From Vibrio hepatarius (GTDB lineage Bacteria > Pseudomonadota > Gammaproteobacteria > Enterobacterales > Vibrionaceae), in NCBI RefSeq assembly GCF_011806575.1, contig NZ_JAATOO010000007.1:62001-126000 (forward strand): 64,000 nucleotides of DNA, given 5' to 3'. The first letter of the stretch is position 1. Each line of letters starts with the position of its first letter. The notes beneath the pieces are model-generated. The model searched no databases. It was not told the origin of the DNA and worked only from the letters and a program-made list of their open reading frames with translations. Shown in pieces: positions 61,950-64,000 of this stretch. Both the position numbers and the translations under genes were made by a program.

Positions 61950-64000
61950 TTAAGGTGCTGTTGATGCGAGGGATGAAGAGAGCCCTACGGCTTGTTCGAA
62001 TGGGATTGGGCGAGAGAAATAGTATCCCTGACCTAATTCAACACCCGATTGAAGACACAGTTCATAGTCACTGAGATCTTCGATACCTTCAGCCAGCACT
62101 CTCAAACCTAGGCTAGAACATAAATGACATAGATGGGTCATGGATTCTTTAGAGTAGGCTTGGTGCGTGACAAAGCGTTTATCCAGCTTTGAAATGTACA
62201 AAGGGATACTCTTCAAACAAGACAAAGAGGAATAACCGCTGCCAAAATCATCCAGCGCTAAACGAATATTTCTCGCTTTAAACTCGTTGAGGGTGTCGAT
62301 AAACGCGGGTTCTTCGAGGAATTTGTCTTCGGTAATTTCAATGATGAGTCGATTAACATCTTGGCCGCTTGTTCTAAATTGAAGCTCCAATTCATCTAAC
62401 ACGTCGATCACCATAAGCTGAGCATGACTGAGGTTGATGGTCAGGAAGGTGTTTGGATCTGACATGGCAAGGAAACGACAGGCCGCTTTAAAGGTTTCAA
62501 CGGTGAGCGTATGTATGGCTCCGGTCAATTCACATGCTCGTACAACAAGGGGCGGAGGTACGCTAGAACCATCGTCATAGGTGAGTCTGAGCAACATTTC
62601 GTAGCCCACTGTTTGTCGTGTTTTCATTTCGACAATCGGTTGGACATAAAAGCCAAAGTCTCGTTGTTCTCGGATCAACTTTTGAACATGTGCGCTGGCA
62701 TTGTTGAGTTGTGCGACATTCGAGTCATATTCTTGAACATAAGGCAGGATCTTGTTTCCGCCCTCGTTTTTCGCCTGATAAAGCGCAATGTCAGTGTATT
62801 TGAGAGAATCGGATGAGTCACTGAGCTGAGCTGTGTGAACCATCCCGCCACTGACAGTGACTTTTACGCTGGCCTCGTCTTCCACATAATAAGGTCGGCT
62901 AAAGCAGTTGATGATCGACGAAGAAACCTCATCTGAGTCTTGTTCATCGGCTGAAAAGACAATGCAAAATTCGTCACCACCAATCCGATAGACGTTTTTG
63001 GCATGAGGGAGTTTTTGTTCCAATCTCTCTGCTACTTGGCTGACGATGCTATCGCCCGTTTTATGACCGTAGTAATCATTAATCAACTTAAACTGGTCGA
63101 TATCGATATAAACCAAAATATAGTCACTTGATTCGTATTTTATCGACTTCAACCAAGCTTCTAAATTGAATCGATTTCTCATCCCCGTGAGAGTGTCAAT
63201 ATTGGCTTCTCTGTCTAACAGTAAATTGGTTTTCTCAAGCTGCTTCTGAATACTTTCTCTTTTCCTGATGTTTTTAAATAAGGCGACATTAGTAATCAGT
63301 AGTACAGTCAATAATATGCTAGTAATTGATATTTGTAGCCAATACTCTTCCCATGGATTAAAAGGTTGACCAATAATATGAGAAGAAGAGGGCAGTGTTG
63401 ACGGTGAAATGTTGTATTTGACCAGTCGGTCATAGCGAAAAATATAGCTGCCGATATCTTCTTTGATCATGCTAATCTCGGCGGTTGGGGTGCCTTTGAG
63501 TATCTGAATGGCTTGGTTTGCCGCTAGCAGTCCCGACTTCTTGGCGTTAATCACTTTGCCTCCCGTCACGCCGTAATCGATCAATTGCTCGTGCATGGCA
63601 TAGACAGGTTGGCTTGATGCGGTACTGATTCGGTTAGCCCCTTCTGCAAGTGACACATAGCGGTTGGACGCATCGCTGTAGTAAGAGCCGAAGATAATTC
63701 CGGTGTCATCAGACAGATTGTTTACATAGTTTTCTAAATCACCCAGCGTCTCATTACCGTATATACGTTCAAAGGTGATATTAGGGTATTGCTCGAAGGT
63801 TGTTGATATCGTATCCCAACGAGCTTCACCGGTTGGCGTCTTGTCAAAAATAAGCAGGATTTTTTTTACTTTAGGGTTGGTTTCCAATATCAAGTCGATA
63901 TTTTCGACAAAGGGTTCAACTTCAAAAACACCGGTAAACAAATTGCGGTCCAATACCTCGGCTAATGCAATATTATTTATACCGACAAAAACAACCGGAC
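61950..64000 (-). CDS. Sensor-linked GGDEF-EAL protein (5' end outside the window)
   Basis: The reading frame runs off the window, so the true start is unseen. In the visible part, about 220 residues resemble an ABC-type periplasmic substrate-binding domain (PF04392-like), with LIFDKTPTGEARWDTI and PVYAMHEQLIDYGVTGG. A membrane helix (about 206-226 counted from 63953) is followed by a diguanylate cyclase domain with an intact IGGDEF, and then a phosphodiesterase domain with YEMLLR (EAL variant EML), TINLSHAQL, LDDFGSG and AEGIED. It probably senses a small ligand and turns over cyclic di-GMP. Confidence 0.92.
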   Translation of the reverse strand, partial: PVVFVGINNIALAEVLDRNLFTGVFEVEPFVENIDLILETNPKVKKILLIFDKTPTGEARWDTISTTFEQYPNITFERIYGNETLGDLENYVNNLSDDTGIIFGSYYSDASNRYVSLAEGANRISTASSQPVYAMHEQLIDYGVTGGKVINAKKSGLLAANQAIQILKGTPTAEISMIKEDIGSYIFRYDRLVKYNISPSTLPSSSHIIGQPFNPWEEYWLQISITSILLTVLLITNVALFKNIRKRESIQKQLEKTNLLLDREANIDTLTGMRNRFNLEAWLKSIKYESSDYILVYIDIDQFKLINDYYGHKTGDSIVSQVAERLEQKLPHAKNVYRIGGDEFCIVFSADEQDSDEVSSSIINCFSRPYYVEDEASVKVTVSGGMVHTAQLSDSSDSLKYTDIALYQAKNEGGNKILPYVQEYDSNVAQLNNASAHVQKLIREQRDFGFYVQPIVEMKTRQTVGYEMLLRLTYDDGSSVPPPLVVRACELTGAIHTLTVETFKAACRFLAMSDPNTFLTINLSHAQLMVIDVLDELELQFRTSGQDVNRLIIEITEDKFLEEPAFIDTLNEFKARNIRLALDDFGSGYSSLSCLKSIPLYISKLDKRFVTHQAYSKESMTHLCHLCSSLGLRVLAEGIEDLSDYELCLQSGVELGQGYYFSRPIPFEQAVGLSSSLASTAP

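Overview
The window is chromosomal DNA from a gammaproteobacterium, almost certainly a Vibrio (chromosome I core). Two things point there. The first is protein similarity throughout to Vibrio and enteric families. The second is a gene order I recall from Vibrio cholerae chromosome I: secDF, phoBR, ppx-ppk, pst-phoU, cutC-yebG, then rlmN-rodZ-ispG-hisS-yfgM-bamB-der, xseA/guaBA and a GH19 chitinase. Assignment to a species is not possible by eye. I see no tRNA, rRNA, CRISPR array, insertion sequence or prophage.

Layout. 1-4.6 kb: secD (5' end missing) and secF, a DUF1904 protein, murein endopeptidase mepA and one unknown small protein. 4.6-7.4 kb (minus strand): ferredoxin plus trhP/yegQ (tRNA U34 hydroxylation) and rdgC. 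7.6-20.6 kb: a phosphate/polyphosphate block with phoB-phoR-pstS-like, ppk1-ppx (minus), an unusually large pstC, pstA, pstB, phoU and ppk2. Three good Pho-box candidates lie before phoB, ppk1 and pstC, so uptake, signalling and polyphosphate synthesis look co-regulated by PhoB. 20.7-26.4 kb: cutC, SOS gene yebG with a near-perfect LexA box, a YeiE-like LysR regulator divergent from a TDT-family transporter, a decayed MscS gene, and a YejM/LapC-like membrane sulfatase-fold protein.

26.6-36.1 kb: recC, recB, recD, without the ptrA that separates recC and recB in Escherichia coli. 36.1-42.4 kb: a 61-residue ORF, argA under two ARG boxes spaced exactly 3 bp apart, a DUF2850-like protein, mltA, tcdA, csdE and rlmN. 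42.8-49.6 kb: rodZ-ispG-hisS-yfgM-bamB-der, broken by intrinsic terminators after hisS and bamB; a 52-nt palindrome sits just before der. 49.7-54.6 kb: an AlaX-like editing protein and a probable catabolic insertion of a DASS (di/tricarboxylate) transporter with a divergent DcuS/CitA-type sensor kinase and its regulator. 55-60 kb: yfgJ, xseA, guaB and guaA with PurR-like operators, and an unexplained intergenic region with a strong Fur-box match. 60-64 kb: a secreted GH19 chitinase with two chitin-binding modules, and a GGDEF-EAL protein with an ABC-type periplasmic sensor domain that runs off the window end.

Most of the window is conserved core. I did not find a clear new multi-gene system. 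The best leads are small: the der-upstream palindrome, the Fur-box intergenic region, the enlarged PstC/PstA pair, the YejM paralogue that keeps metal-binding residues, the MscS remnant, and a tiny lipoprotein-like ORF between recC and recB. No database search was run; family names come from recognition of sequence.
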